The position numbers were made by a program, and so were the translations under genes. DNA of 33,640 bases from Candidatus Rokuibacteriota bacterium (GTDB lineage: Bacteria > Methylomirabilota > Methylomirabilia > Rokubacteriales > CSP1-6): positions 1-33,640 of the forward strand of contig JACPCF010000022.1 of the NCBI GenBank assembly GCA_016179965.1. The letters are read 5' to 3'. Positions 17,221 to 29,107 of the stretch are shown here, in pieces; the stretch's first letter is position 1, and each line of letters begins with the position of its first letter. Below the pieces are notes generated by a model. The model did not search any database, had not been told where the DNA came from, and saw only the letters and a program-made list of their open reading frames with translations.

Positions 17221-18084
17221 ATGCCGCCCGTGAAGAGCGACGCGCGCTGGCTGGCGGAGTTCCGCTCCCAGTACGCCGCGTGGTGGCCGGAGGCCGAGCC
17301 CCTGATCGCCCAGCACCAGTACGGGCCGGCCTTCAAGACCTATCCCTGGCCGACCTTTGCCGAAACGCCGTGGACGCCCCTCGGGAAACCCGTGGCCCAG
17401 AGCACCGTGGCCGTCGTCACGACCGGAGGGCTCTACCGCCCCGGCATTGATCCGCCCTTCGGCGGCGAGGCGCCCGAGGGCGATTGGGGGTTCCGCGCGT
17501 TGCCCCGCGACGTGGACCTCTCCGGGCTCGCCATCGGCCACCCGCACTTCGCGCATGAGGTGGCCGAGGCGGATATGAACACGATCTTTCCCCTCCGGCG
17601 GCTGGCCGAGCTGGAAGCGGCGGGCGTCATCGGCCGCCTGGCGCCGACCCACTACAGCACGATGGGCTACGTCACCCGCGCCGCCGACTTGGCGGCCGAG
17701 ACGGCTCCGGCCATCGCCGCAGGGATGAAGGCCGAGGGGGTGGACGTCGCCCTCGTCATTCCCGTCTGACCGGTCTGCCACCAGTCCGGCGGACTGGTGC
17801 AGCGGGAGATCGAAGCCTGGGGGATTTCCACCATCTCCCTTTCGAACAACCCCGCCGCCACCGCGCGCGTGAATCCGCCCCGGTGGGTGCACGTGCGCTT
17901 CCCGCGCGGGAGTATGCTGGGAGAACCCGGCAACCGCGACAAGCAGCTCGCCGTTCTCCGCGAGACCCTCGCCGCGCTGGAAACGATCCGGGAGCCGGGC
18001 GGCCACGTCTCGCTCCCGTACCGCTGGGAGGCCCCGCCGGTGATGTGGCGGGGCAAGCCCCTCGTCGAGGGCTCCTACACCTAG
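17221..18084 (+). CDS. glycine/sarcosine/betaine reductase selenoprotein B (GrdB)-like family protein, candidate selenoprotein with Sec at in-frame TGA 17767-17769
   Basis: Track ORFs 17221..17769 and 17797..18084 are in the same frame separated by one TGA. Read-through gives ...GVDVALVIPV-U-PVCHQSGGLVQREIEAWGISTISLSNNPAATARVNPPRWVHVRFPRGSMLGEPG..., a continuous family-like sequence. A stem-loop follows directly after the TGA. Confidence 0.85.
17775..17802 (+). promoter_or_regulatory. candidate bacterial SECIS stem-loop
   Basis: CTGC-(C)-ACCAGTCC-GGC-GGACTGGT-GCAG: 12 bp with a single bulged C (or a perfect 9-bp CACCAGTCC/GGACTGGTG), apical loop GGC at 17788-17790, 18 nt between UGA and the loop. 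Confidence 0.75.
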
Positions 18085-18154
18085 CGCCGGGCCGAGAGGT
18101 AATCGGGCCTCGGCCTTGACTTTTTCGGCCGCTTCGTGGTCGAATATGAAGGCT

Positions 18155-18466
18155 ATGGAAGCCGTGATTGCGGTTGGCGGGAAGCAGTACCGGGTGTCCC
18201 CCGGGCAGGTAATCCGCGTGGAGCGGTTGCCCCAGGCCGAGCCGGGCCCGGTGGAGTTCAGGAACGTCCTCTTCACCAACCGGGACGGTCAGGTGACCGT
18301 CGGGGCGAAGGCCCTGGCCAAGGCAAAGGTGGTCGGTGAGGTGCTGGGGCACGGCAGGGCCGCCAAGGTCACCGTGGTGAAGTTCAAGAAGCGGAAGAAC
18401 TACCGGCGCAAGCGAGGGCATCGCCAGCCCTTCACGTCGGTCCGCATCACGACAATCGAGGTGTAG
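18155..18466 (+). CDS. rplU: 50S ribosomal protein L21
   Basis: [26 protein letters not shown]...[30 protein letters not shown]; alternative in-frame ATG at 18146. Confidence 0.97.
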   Translation: MEAVIAVGGKQYRVSPGQVIRVERLPQAEPGPVEFRNVLFTNRDGQVTVGAKALAKAKVVGEVLGHGRAAKVTVVKFKKRKNYRRKRGHRQPFTSVRITTIEV

Positions 18467-18470
18467 GAGC

Positions 18471-20906
<2,436 letters not shown>

Positions 20907-20918
20907 CGTGCGGGAGGG

Positions 20919-22181
20919 ATGAGCATGGACATCCGGGAGATGGTGGAAGCCAAGGCGCGGGCGGCCAAGGAGGCGGCCCGGGCGCTGGCCCTCTGCTCGA
21001 CCAAGCTGAAGAACGACGCCCTCTTCCAGATGGCACGCGGCCTGGAAGAAAAGGGCGCCACGATCCTCGAGGCGAACCGGGGGGATCTCGATCGCGCCCG
21101 GAGCCAGGGCCATCCGCGCGCCTTCCTGGATCGCCTGACCCTGACCGAGGCCCGCCTCGAGGAGATGGCGGCGGGGCTCCGTCAGGTGGCCGCGCTCCCC
21201 GATCCGGTCGGGAAGACCGTGGAAGTCTGGCGCCGCCCCAACGGGATCGAGATCGCCCGGGTGCGCGTCCCGCTCGGCGTGATCGGGTTCATCTACGAGT
21301 CGCGCCCCAACGTCACCGCCGACGCCGCTGGGCTCTGCCTGAAGGCGGGGAATGCGGTCATCCTCCGGGGCGGCAGCGACGCGCTCGAATCCAACGCGAT
21401 GCTCGCCACCGTGCTCGCCAAGTCCGTGGAGAAGGCGGGCGTTCCGCCGGAGGCGATCCAGTTCATCGACACCCCCGACCGCGATGCCGTCCTGGCCCTT
21501 CTCGGCCTGGACCGCTACATCGACCTGATCATCCCGCGCGGCGGGGAGGAGTTCGTCCGGCTGGTCGCCGAGCGGTCCACGGTGCCGATCCTCAAGCACG
21601 ACAAAGGGCTCTGTCACGTCTTCGTGGACGAGGACGCCGACCTGGCCATGGCCGTCGAGATCGCCGTGAACGCGAAGGTCCAGCGCCCGAGCGTCTGCAA
21701 CGCTATGGAAACGCTCCTGGTCCATCGGGCTGTGGCCACCCGCTTCCTCCCCGCGCTGGCCCCGCGGCTCCTGGAGGCGGGGGTGGAGGTCCGGGGGTGT
21801 CCCGCGACGCGGGCCCTCATCCCCGAGGCGCGTCCCGCGAGCGACGCCGACTGGGACACCGAATACCTCGACCTGATCCTCTCGGTGAAGGTGGTGGAGA
21901 ACTTTGAAGAGGCGGTCGCCCACGTTCGCGCCCACGGCTCCGGCCTGGCCGAAGCTATCGTGACCAGCAATTACCGGCGGGCGCGCCGGTTCACCCAGGA
22001 GGTGGACGCGGCGTGCGTGCTCGTGAACGCCTCGACCCGCCTGGTGGACGGCGGGCAGTTCGGCATGGGCGCCGAGATGGGCATCTCGACCTCCAAGCTC
22101 CACGCGCGCGGCCCGGTCGGCGTGGAGGAGCTGACGACCACGAAGTTCGTGGTGTTCGGCGACGGCCAGGTGCGGGAGTAG
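20919..22181 (+). CDS. proA: glutamate-5-semialdehyde dehydrogenase (gamma-glutamyl phosphate reductase)
   Basis: VPLGVIGFIYESRPNVTADAAGLCLKAGNAVILRGGSDALESN...RPSVCNAMETLLVH...GAEMGISTSKLHARGPVGVEELTTTKFVV. Confidence 0.97.
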   Translation: MSMDIREMVEAKARAAKEAARALALCSTKLKNDALFQMARGLEEKGATILEANRGDLDRARSQGHPRAFLDRLTLTEARLEEMAAGLRQVAALPDPVGKTVEVWRRPNGIEIARVRVPLGVIGFIYESRPNVTADAAGLCLKAGNAVILRGGSDALESNAMLATVLAKSVEKAGVPPEAIQFIDTPDRDAVLALLGLDRYIDLIIPRGGEEFVRLVAERSTVPILKHDKGLCHVFVDEDADLAMAVEIAVNAKVQRPSVCNAMETLLVHRAVATRFLPALAPRLLEAGVEVRGCPATRALIPEARPASDADWDTEYLDLILSVKVVENFEEAVAHVRAHGSGLAEAIVTSNYRRARRFTQEVDAACVLVNASTRLVDGGQFGMGAEMGISTSKLHARGPVGVEELTTTKFVVFGDGQVRE

Positions 22182-22188
22182 GCCGGCG

Positions 22189-22869
22189 TTGCCGCGCGTC
22201 GGGGTCTTCGGAGGGTCGTTCAACCCCATCCACCTGGGTCACCTGCTGCTGGCCGAAGACATCTTGGAGCTCCTCGGGCTCGACCGGATCCTCTTCGTGC
22301 CCGCCGCCGCGCCGCCCCACAAACCCCCGCGCGGGCTCGCCCCGGCCCAGGACCGCTACGCCATGACCGAGCTCGCCATCCGCGGCAACCCCCGGTTTGC
22401 CATCTCCGACCTCGAGCTCCGTCGTCCCGGCCCGTCGTACACGGTGGACACGCTCGAGGCGCTGCGGCGAGAGGGCGGGCCCGACGGGACGTTCTTCCTC
22501 CTCATCGGCTCCGAAACCTTCCTGGACCTCCTCTCGTGGAAGGAGCCACAGCGACTGGCCCAGCTCGCCCGCCTGCTGGTCATCCCGCGAGCCGAGTCCG
22601 GCTTCGATCCCGACGGAGTCCAGGCGCAGAAGGTGCTGGCGGAGATCGGCCAGGAGCGCTGGATCCAGGTTCCACCGGCCCTCTCGGCGGCGCAGCCCGC
22701 GGACAAGGGAGTCCTCCTCGTGGCCGCCACCTCGCTGCCGATCTCCTCCTCCGACCTCCGGCGGCGCGCCCGGGAAGGCCGGTCGCTGACGTACCGCGTG
22801 CCGCAGGCCGTCAGCTCCTACATCCTCGAGCGCCGGCTCTACCGCGAGGAGGGCTCATGGCCGCGCTGA
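22189..22869 (+). CDS. nadD: nicotinate-nucleotide adenylyltransferase
   Basis: RVGVFGGSFNPIHLGHLLLAEDILELLGLDRILFVPAAAPPHK...ISSSDLRRRAREGRSLTYRVPQAVSSYI; TTG start. Confidence 0.96.
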   Translation: MPRVGVFGGSFNPIHLGHLLLAEDILELLGLDRILFVPAAAPPHKPPRGLAPAQDRYAMTELAIRGNPRFAISDLELRRPGPSYTVDTLEALRREGGPDGTFFLLIGSETFLDLLSWKEPQRLAQLARLLVIPRAESGFDPDGVQAQKVLAEIGQERWIQVPPALSAAQPADKGVLLVAATSLPISSSDLRRRAREGRSLTYRVPQAVSSYILERRLYREEGSWPR

Positions 22870-23210
22870 CGGCCGCGGACAAGGTCCGCCTCGGCGCGCG
22901 GACGGCGCTGGACAAGAGGGCCATCGGCCTCGTGGTGCTGGACCTGCAGGGCATCTCGGGGGTCGCGGACTTCTTCCTGATCTGCAGCGGCAGCTCGACC
23001 ACCCAGATGGAAACGATCGTCGAGGCGATCCGCCAGGCCCTCAAGGCGGAAGGGGTCCGCCAGCACCACGGCGAGGGAACCCCCGAGAGCGGCTGGCTCC
23101 TGCTGGATTACGGCGACGTGGTCGTGCACGTCTTTCTCGACGCGACGCGGGAGTTCTACGCGCTCGAGCGTCTCTGGGGCGACGCGCCGCTGCTCTCGGT
23201 CGAGCGCTGA
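22857..23210 (+). CDS. rsfS: ribosome silencing factor
   Basis: KRAIGLVVLDLQGISGVADFFLICSGSSTTQMETIVEAIRQAL...ESGWLLLDYGDVVVHVFLDATREFYALERLWGDAP. Confidence 0.96.
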   Translation: MAALTAADKVRLGARTALDKRAIGLVVLDLQGISGVADFFLICSGSSTTQMETIVEAIRQALKAEGVRQHHGEGTPESGWLLLDYGDVVVHVFLDATREFYALERLWGDAPLLSVER

Positions 23211-23287
23211 GGTTGATTTCCTTGACAGGCCATGGTAGCGTATGCCCTCAAAACCGACGGGGGTCCCCCCGCGGCGAGGAGGGAGCG

Positions 23288-23653
23288 ATGAGGAAGGATC
23301 GGCTGGCTCACTACCGGAAGATCCTGCTGGAGAAGCACCGCCAGTTGGTCGAAGAGGTGGGGAAGAGCGCCCTCTACGGCAAGGGCCAGGAGGACGACTC
23401 GATCAAGGATCTCGGCGATCAGGCCACCACGGCCTACACGCGCGAGTTTCTCTTCGAGCTCGGGAACGGGGACCGGCGCCTCCTCAAAGAGGTGGTGACC
23501 GCGCTCCAGAAGCTCGACGAGGGCTCCTTCGGCTCCTGCGAGCGGTGCGGCGAGGTCATCGCCGAGAAACGCCTGGAGGCCCTTCCCTTTGCCCGCTACT
23601 GCATCGGCTGCCAGCGCGCGATCGAAGAAGAGGAGCGGATGGCCACCGGGTAA
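23288..23653 (+). CDS. TraR/DksA family zinc-finger protein
   Basis: MRKDRLAHYRKILLEKHRQLVEEV...ALQKLDEGSFGSCERCGEVIAEKRLEALPFARYCIGCQRAIEEEER (CxxC-x17-CxxC). Confidence 0.93.
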   Translation: MRKDRLAHYRKILLEKHRQLVEEVGKSALYGKGQEDDSIKDLGDQATTAYTREFLFELGNGDRRLLKEVVTALQKLDEGSFGSCERCGEVIAEKRLEALPFARYCIGCQRAIEEEERMATG

Positions 23654-23662
23654 GGCCTCACC

Positions 23663-24949
23663 GTGTCACCCCGCCTCGGTCTCCTGCTGGCCCTCCTCTT
23701 CGGTGCCTTCGTCGCGTATCTCACCTCCCTGAACACTGGGCGCGTCCGACTTTCGCTCTCCCCAGACTGGCAGTACGACCTGCCGCTGATGGCGCTCGTG
23801 GTGGGGGTCTTCCTCGCTGGCGCGTGCGTCGCCCTCTTCCTGACCCTCCTGCGCGACCTGAGCCGCTCGTTCCGGGACTACACGGTGGCGCGCCGCGCGC
23901 GGCGGGAGGAGAGCCTCGCCGACCTCTACCATCGGGGCGTGGATGCCCAGCTGGCGGGGAAGGTGGAGGCGGCCGCCGAAACCTATCAGGAGCTGCTCGC
24001 GCGGGAGCCGGGGCACGCCGAAGCGCACCTCCGGCTCGGTGAGCTGGCCCGCGCCCGGAACGATCATCAGGCGGCGCTGGATCACCACCTGCAGGCGCTC
24101 CGGGGCGAGGAGCGCGGGGACACGCTCCTGGCCGTTGCCCTCGATTATCAGCGGAGCGGGCGCGGGGACGAGGCCCTGGCCACCTATCGCCGCATCCTCG
24201 ACCGCGACCGCACCCACCTGACGGCGCTTCGCGCGATCCGCGACCTGGCGCTCCAGCAGGGACGCTGGAGCGAGGCGCTCGGGGCCCAGCAACGGCTCGT
24301 GGACCTCGTGACGGAGGGCGAGCGGCCGGTGGAGCTGGACTGGCTCGCCGCGCTCCACTACGAGATCGGCAAGGGGCTCCTCGCCGACGGGAAGACTCAG
24401 GACGCCCTGGGTCACTTCAAGGAATCGCTCAAGGTCAGCCGCGGCTTCCTCCCGGCCCACGTGGCGCTGGGCGATGCCCACCTCAAGGCCGGCGATCAGC
24501 GGGAGGCCATCAGGACCTGGGAGCGGGCGACGGAGGTCACCCCGGCCCTCGTCCTCCTCCGTCGGCTGGAGGAGGTGTACCGCGCCGAGGGGCGGCCGAG
24601 CCGGATGATCGCCCTCTACCAGGACGCCGCGACGCGGGCGCCCCAGGACCTGGCGCTGGCGTTCGCGCTGGGGCGCGTGTACTTCGAGCTCGAGATGCTC
24701 GACGAGGCCGCGGACCAGTTTCAGAAGGTGGAGGTCCGGACGCCGGACTTCGCCCCGCTGCATGCCTACCTTGGCGCGATCTTCGAGCGGCGGGGGCAGG
24801 TCGCCGATGCCTTCCAGGAATACCGGCGGGCCCTCACGCTGACGCAGACCTTCGAGTGGCCGCACCGGTGCTCCGCCTGCGGGCTCGCGCACGGCCACTG
24901 GCAGGATCGCTGTCCGGGCTGCGGCCGCTGGAACACCTCCCAGCCCTGA
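23663..24949 (+). CDS. LapB/YciM-like TPR protein with N-terminal LapA-like (DUF1049-type) membrane region and C-terminal rubredoxin-like zinc ribbon
   Basis: Two N-terminal TM segments, TPR repeats (AEAHLRLGELARARNDHQAALDHHLQAL...), C-terminal HRCSACGLAHGHWQDRCPGCGRWNTSQP. Confidence 0.85.
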   Translation: MSPRLGLLLALLFGAFVAYLTSLNTGRVRLSLSPDWQYDLPLMALVVGVFLAGACVALFLTLLRDLSRSFRDYTVARRARREESLADLYHRGVDAQLAGKVEAAAETYQELLAREPGHAEAHLRLGELARARNDHQAALDHHLQALRGEERGDTLLAVALDYQRSGRGDEALATYRRILDRDRTHLTALRAIRDLALQQGRWSEALGAQQRLVDLVTEGERPVELDWLAALHYEIGKGLLADGKTQDALGHFKESLKVSRGFLPAHVALGDAHLKAGDQREAIRTWERATEVTPALVLLRRLEEVYRAEGRPSRMIALYQDAATRAPQDLALAFALGRVYFELEMLDEAADQFQKVEVRTPDFAPLHAYLGAIFERRGQVADAFQEYRRALTLTQTFEWPHRCSACGLAHGHWQDRCPGCGRWNTSQP

Positions 24950-24959
24950 CCCGCTTCCC

Positions 24960-25697
24960 GTGTGGCGGGAGTGGGCCCTCGCGCTCGTCGATCTGCTCCT
25001 GCCTCCGTTCTGCCCGCTTTGTCGCGCGCGCCTCGACGAGGGGCGCCGGGATCCGCTGTGCGGATCCTGCTGGGATCGGCTGGAACGGCTGTCCCCGCCG
25101 TACTGCCGCACCTGCGGGCGCCCGTTCCCGAGGTTTGACCCCGGGGGCGCTCCGGAGGCCGGGCCGTGCGAGCCGTGCCGGCGCCGGCGCCCGCGCTTTT
25201 CCTACGCCCGCGCCGCGACGCTCTACGGCGAGCGCGTGCGCGAGGCGGTGCACGCCCTGAAATTCCAGGGCAAGACGGCTCTGGCCCGCCCCTTAGGGGA
25301 TCTCATGGCCGAGGTCGGGTCCATGGTGCTGCCGGTGGCCGCGGTGGATTGCCTGGTGCCGGTTCCCCTGCATCCCTCCCGCGAGGCCGAGCGGGGCTTC
25401 AACCAGTCGGTGCTCCTGGCGCGGCGGGTGAGCCGTCGCTGGGGGGTTCCGGTCGAGCCGCGGGCGCTCCGGCGCCGGCGCTCCACGCCCTCGCAGACCG
25501 ACCTCGACGCCGAGGAGCGCCGGGCGAACGTGAAGGACGCCTTTCAGGTGTGCCGTTCCAGGGCGGTGGACGGCCGGCACGTGCTGCTGATCGACGACGT
25601 CTTCACCACCGGCGCCACCGTCTCCGAGTGCGCGCGGGTCTTGCTGGAGGCGGGCGCGCGCACCGTCGGGGTTCTGACCGTCGCGCGCGTCGCGTAG
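24960..25697 (+). CDS. ComF family phosphoribosyltransferase-like protein
   Basis: LLLPPFCPLCRARLDEGRRDPLCGSCWDRL...CRTCGRPF...VHALKFQGKTALARPLGDLM...ERGFNQSVLLAR...VLLIDDVFTTGATVSECARVLLEAGA. Confidence 0.94.
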   Translation: MWREWALALVDLLLPPFCPLCRARLDEGRRDPLCGSCWDRLERLSPPYCRTCGRPFPRFDPGGAPEAGPCEPCRRRRPRFSYARAATLYGERVREAVHALKFQGKTALARPLGDLMAEVGSMVLPVAAVDCLVPVPLHPSREAERGFNQSVLLARRVSRRWGVPVEPRALRRRRSTPSQTDLDAEERRANVKDAFQVCRSRAVDGRHVLLIDDVFTTGATVSECARVLLEAGARTVGVLTVARVA

Positions 25698-25701
25698 GCC
25701 A

Positions 25702-26767
<1,066 letters not shown>

Positions 26768-26795
26768 GCCAGAGCGCTCGCCGGCGCCAGCCGAC

Positions 26796-28022
26796 ATGGC
26801 CAAGCTGAGCGTCGAGGATCTCGACCTCGGGGGAAAGCGGATTTTCCTGAGGGTGGATCTGAACGTCCCGCTCGCGGGCCCCCCGCCAGAGGCTGCGGGC
26901 CCCCAGCCGGAGGCTGGGGAGCGGCAGGTCGCCGACGACACCCGCCTCCAGGCCGCCCTCCCGACGCTCCAGCACTGCGTGAAATCCGGCGCCGCGGTGA
27001 TCCTCGCCTCCCACCTGGGGCGCCCAAAGGGGAAGCCGGACCCGAAGTACTCGCTGGCGCCGGTGGCCAAGCGTCTTGAGGAGCTGCTGGGCCAGCCGGT
27101 TCCGCTCGCTGCCGACTGCGTCGGCGACGCAGTGGAAGCCCAAACGCGCTCGCTCGGACCCGGCCAGGTGCTCCTGCTGGAAAATCTCCGCTTCCACCCG
27201 GAGGAGGAAGCCAACGATCCCGTCTTTGCCGGGGCGCTTGCGAGGCTGGCAGACTGCTACGCCAACGACGCCTTCGCCGCGGCCCACCGGGCCCATGCCT
27301 CCATCGAGGCGATCACCCGCTACCTGTCGCCGGCGGTCGCCGGCTTCCTCATGCGTCGGGAGCTCGAGGCGCTCGGGCGGATCCTGGACCGGCCGGAGCG
27401 CCCCCTGGTCGCGATCCTGGGCGGCGCCAAAGTCTCGGACAAGCTCGCGCTGGTGGAGCGTCTGGTCCAACAGGTGGACGCGGTGCTGATCGGCGGCGGC
27501 ATGGCCTTCACCTTCCTGCGCGCCCTCGGCCACGGCGTGGGCCGCTCGCTGGTGGAGCCGGACCGGATCGAGCTGGCGCGGCGCGTCCTGGGAGAGGCCA
27601 GCCGGCGCGGGACGCAGGTGGGGCTTCCCGTGGATGCCGTGGTGGCCGAAAGCCCCGATGACGTCGAGAGTCGGGCTGTCGGCGTCCGCGAAATGCCGGA
27701 GGACCTCATGGGGCTGGACATCGGCCCCCTGACGCTGGCCCGTTTCACCGCCGGTCTCCGCGGGGCGAAGACCATCGTCTGGAACGGCCCCATGGGCGTC
27801 TTCGAGCGCTCGCGCTTCGCCCGGGGCACCGTGGAGCTGGCCCGGGCTGTGGCGGCCTCGGGCGCGTTTTCAGTGGTCGGGGGCGGCGACACGGTGGCCG
27901 CCGTCCACCAGGCCGGGGTGGCCGAGAAAATCGGTTACCTCTCCACCGCCGGCGGGGCGTTCCTCGAATTTCTCGAGGGGCGGGTGCTTCCCGGCGTCGC
28001 CGCGCTCACGGACCGGCCGTAA
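26796..28022 (+). CDS. pgk: phosphoglycerate kinase
   Basis: KRIFLRVDLNVPL...DDTRLQAALPTLQ...ASHLGRPKGKPDPKYSLAPVAKRLEELLG...ILGGAKVSDKLALVE...WNGPMGVFE...VVGGGDTVAAV. Confidence 0.97.
   Translation: MAKLSVEDLDLGGKRIFLRVDLNVPLAGPPPEAAGPQPEAGERQVADDTRLQAALPTLQHCVKSGAAVILASHLGRPKGKPDPKYSLAPVAKRLEELLGQPVPLAADCVGDAVEAQTRSLGPGQVLLLENLRFHPEEEANDPVFAGALARLADCYANDAFAAAHRAHASIEAITRYLSPAVAGFLMRRELEALGRILDRPERPLVAILGGAKVSDKLALVERLVQQVDAVLIGGGMAFTFLRALGHGVGRSLVEPDRIELARRVLGEASRRGTQVGLPVDAVVAESPDDVESRAVGVREMPEDLMGLDIGPLTLARFTAGLRGAKTIVWNGPMGVFERSRFARGTVELARAVAASGAFSVVGGGDTVAAVHQAGVAEKIGYLSTAGGAFLEFLEGRVLPGVAALTDRP
26874..26915. repeat. 21-bp tandem direct repeat with internal palindrome, inside pgk
   Basis: GCGGGCCCCCCGCCAGAGGCT (26874-26894) and GCGGGCCCCCAGCCGGAGGCT (26895-26915), 19/21 identical; CCCCAGCC-GGA-GGCTGGGG hairpin at the second copy. 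Confidence 0.85.
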
Positions 28023-28804
28023 TGCGCGCTGCCCTGCTGGTGGCCAACTGGAAGATGCATGGAACGCTGGGCGAGGCCCGAGCTCTGGCGACCTCGGTGA
28101 GGGACGGGATCAAGCGGCCGCGCGGGGTCGAGGTGGTGCTTTGCCCGCCCTTCACCGCGCTCCCCGCCGTCGCCGAGGTCCTGGCCGGGTCGCCCATCGG
28201 CCTGGGAGCCCAGAACTGCCACTGGGAGGTCACTGGCGCGTTCACCGGCGAGGTGTCGCCGGCCATGCTGGCGGACCTCGGCTGCCGCCTGGTTATCGTC
28301 GGCCACTCGGAGCGGCGCCAGCACTTCGGCGAGATCGACGCGCAGGTCAACCTGAAGCTGCGGGCGGCCCTCGCTCATGGACTCACGCCGCTCCTGTGCG
28401 TGGGAGAATCCGCCGACGAGAGGCGTCAGGGGCTGACGTTCACCGTCGTCGAGGGGCAGCTCCGGGCGGGCCTCGGGGGGGTCTCGCCTGACGACCTCGG
28501 ACGGTGTATTGTGGCGTATGAGCCCGTCTGGGCGATCGGAACGGGGGTCAACGCCACCCCCACTCAGGCCTCAGAGGTTCATGGTTACCTGCGTGGGCTC
28601 CTGTCGGAGCTGGCCTCCAAGGAGATCGCCGAGACGGTCCGGATCCTGTACGGGGGGAGCGTCAAGCCCGACAACGCGGGGGAGCTCTGCCGGGAGCCCG
28701 AGATCGACGGCGCTCTCGTGGGGGGCGCCAGCCTTCAGGCTCAAGCGTTTCTCGGCATCGTCAGGAAGGCCGCGGCCCGCGGCGGCGCGACTCCCAAGGA
28801 GTAA
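28022..28804 (+). CDS. tpiA: triosephosphate isomerase
   Basis: LLVANWKMHGTLGEARALA...LGAQNCHWEVTGAFTGEVSPAMLADLGCRLVIVGHSERR...VAYEPVWAIGTGVNATPTQASEVH...ILYGGSVKPDNA. Confidence 0.97.
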   Translation: MRAALLVANWKMHGTLGEARALATSVRDGIKRPRGVEVVLCPPFTALPAVAEVLAGSPIGLGAQNCHWEVTGAFTGEVSPAMLADLGCRLVIVGHSERRQHFGEIDAQVNLKLRAALAHGLTPLLCVGESADERRQGLTFTVVEGQLRAGLGGVSPDDLGRCIVAYEPVWAIGTGVNATPTQASEVHGYLRGLLSELASKEIAETVRILYGGSVKPDNAGELCREPEIDGALVGGASLQAQAFLGIVRKAAARGGATPKE

Positions 28805-28807
28805 GGT

Positions 28808-29107
28808 GTGTACACTCTGCTCGTCATCGTGCACGTGGTCGTGAGCCTCGCCATCATCGCCATCGTGTTGCTCCAGGCCGGCAAGGGCGCCGACATCGGA
28901 TCAGCCTTCGGCGGCGCGGGCAGCCAGACCGTCTTTGGCTCCATGACAACGCCCACCCTCCTGGGTAAGATCACCACGGTCGTGGCCCTCATGTTCATGC
29001 TGACATCTTTCAGCCTGGCCATGCTGGCGTCCCGTCGGGCGGCCTCGGTCATGACCCAGCCCGCCCCCGTCCAGCAACCCGCGACGCCGCCGGGTGGTCA
29101 GAAGTGA
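28808..29107 (+). CDS. secG: preprotein translocase subunit SecG
   Basis: VIVHVVVSLAIIAIVLLQAGKGADIGSAFGGAGSQTVFGS; GTG start. Confidence 0.95.
   Translation: MYTLLVIVHVVVSLAIIAIVLLQAGKGADIGSAFGGAGSQTVFGSMTTPTLLGKITTVVALMFMLTSFSLAMLASRRAASVMTQPAPVQQPATPPGGQK

Noticed and set aside
18116-18148. Promoter TTGACT upstream of rplU
   Set aside because: -35-like box present, but no convincing -10 at normal spacing (GAATAT is 20 bp away); left uncalled.
23222-23250. Promoter with consensus TTGACA upstream of the DksA/TraR-type gene
   Set aside because: The -35-like box is perfect, but no -10 with acceptable sequence and 16-19 bp spacing is present (TATGCC is only 13 bp away).
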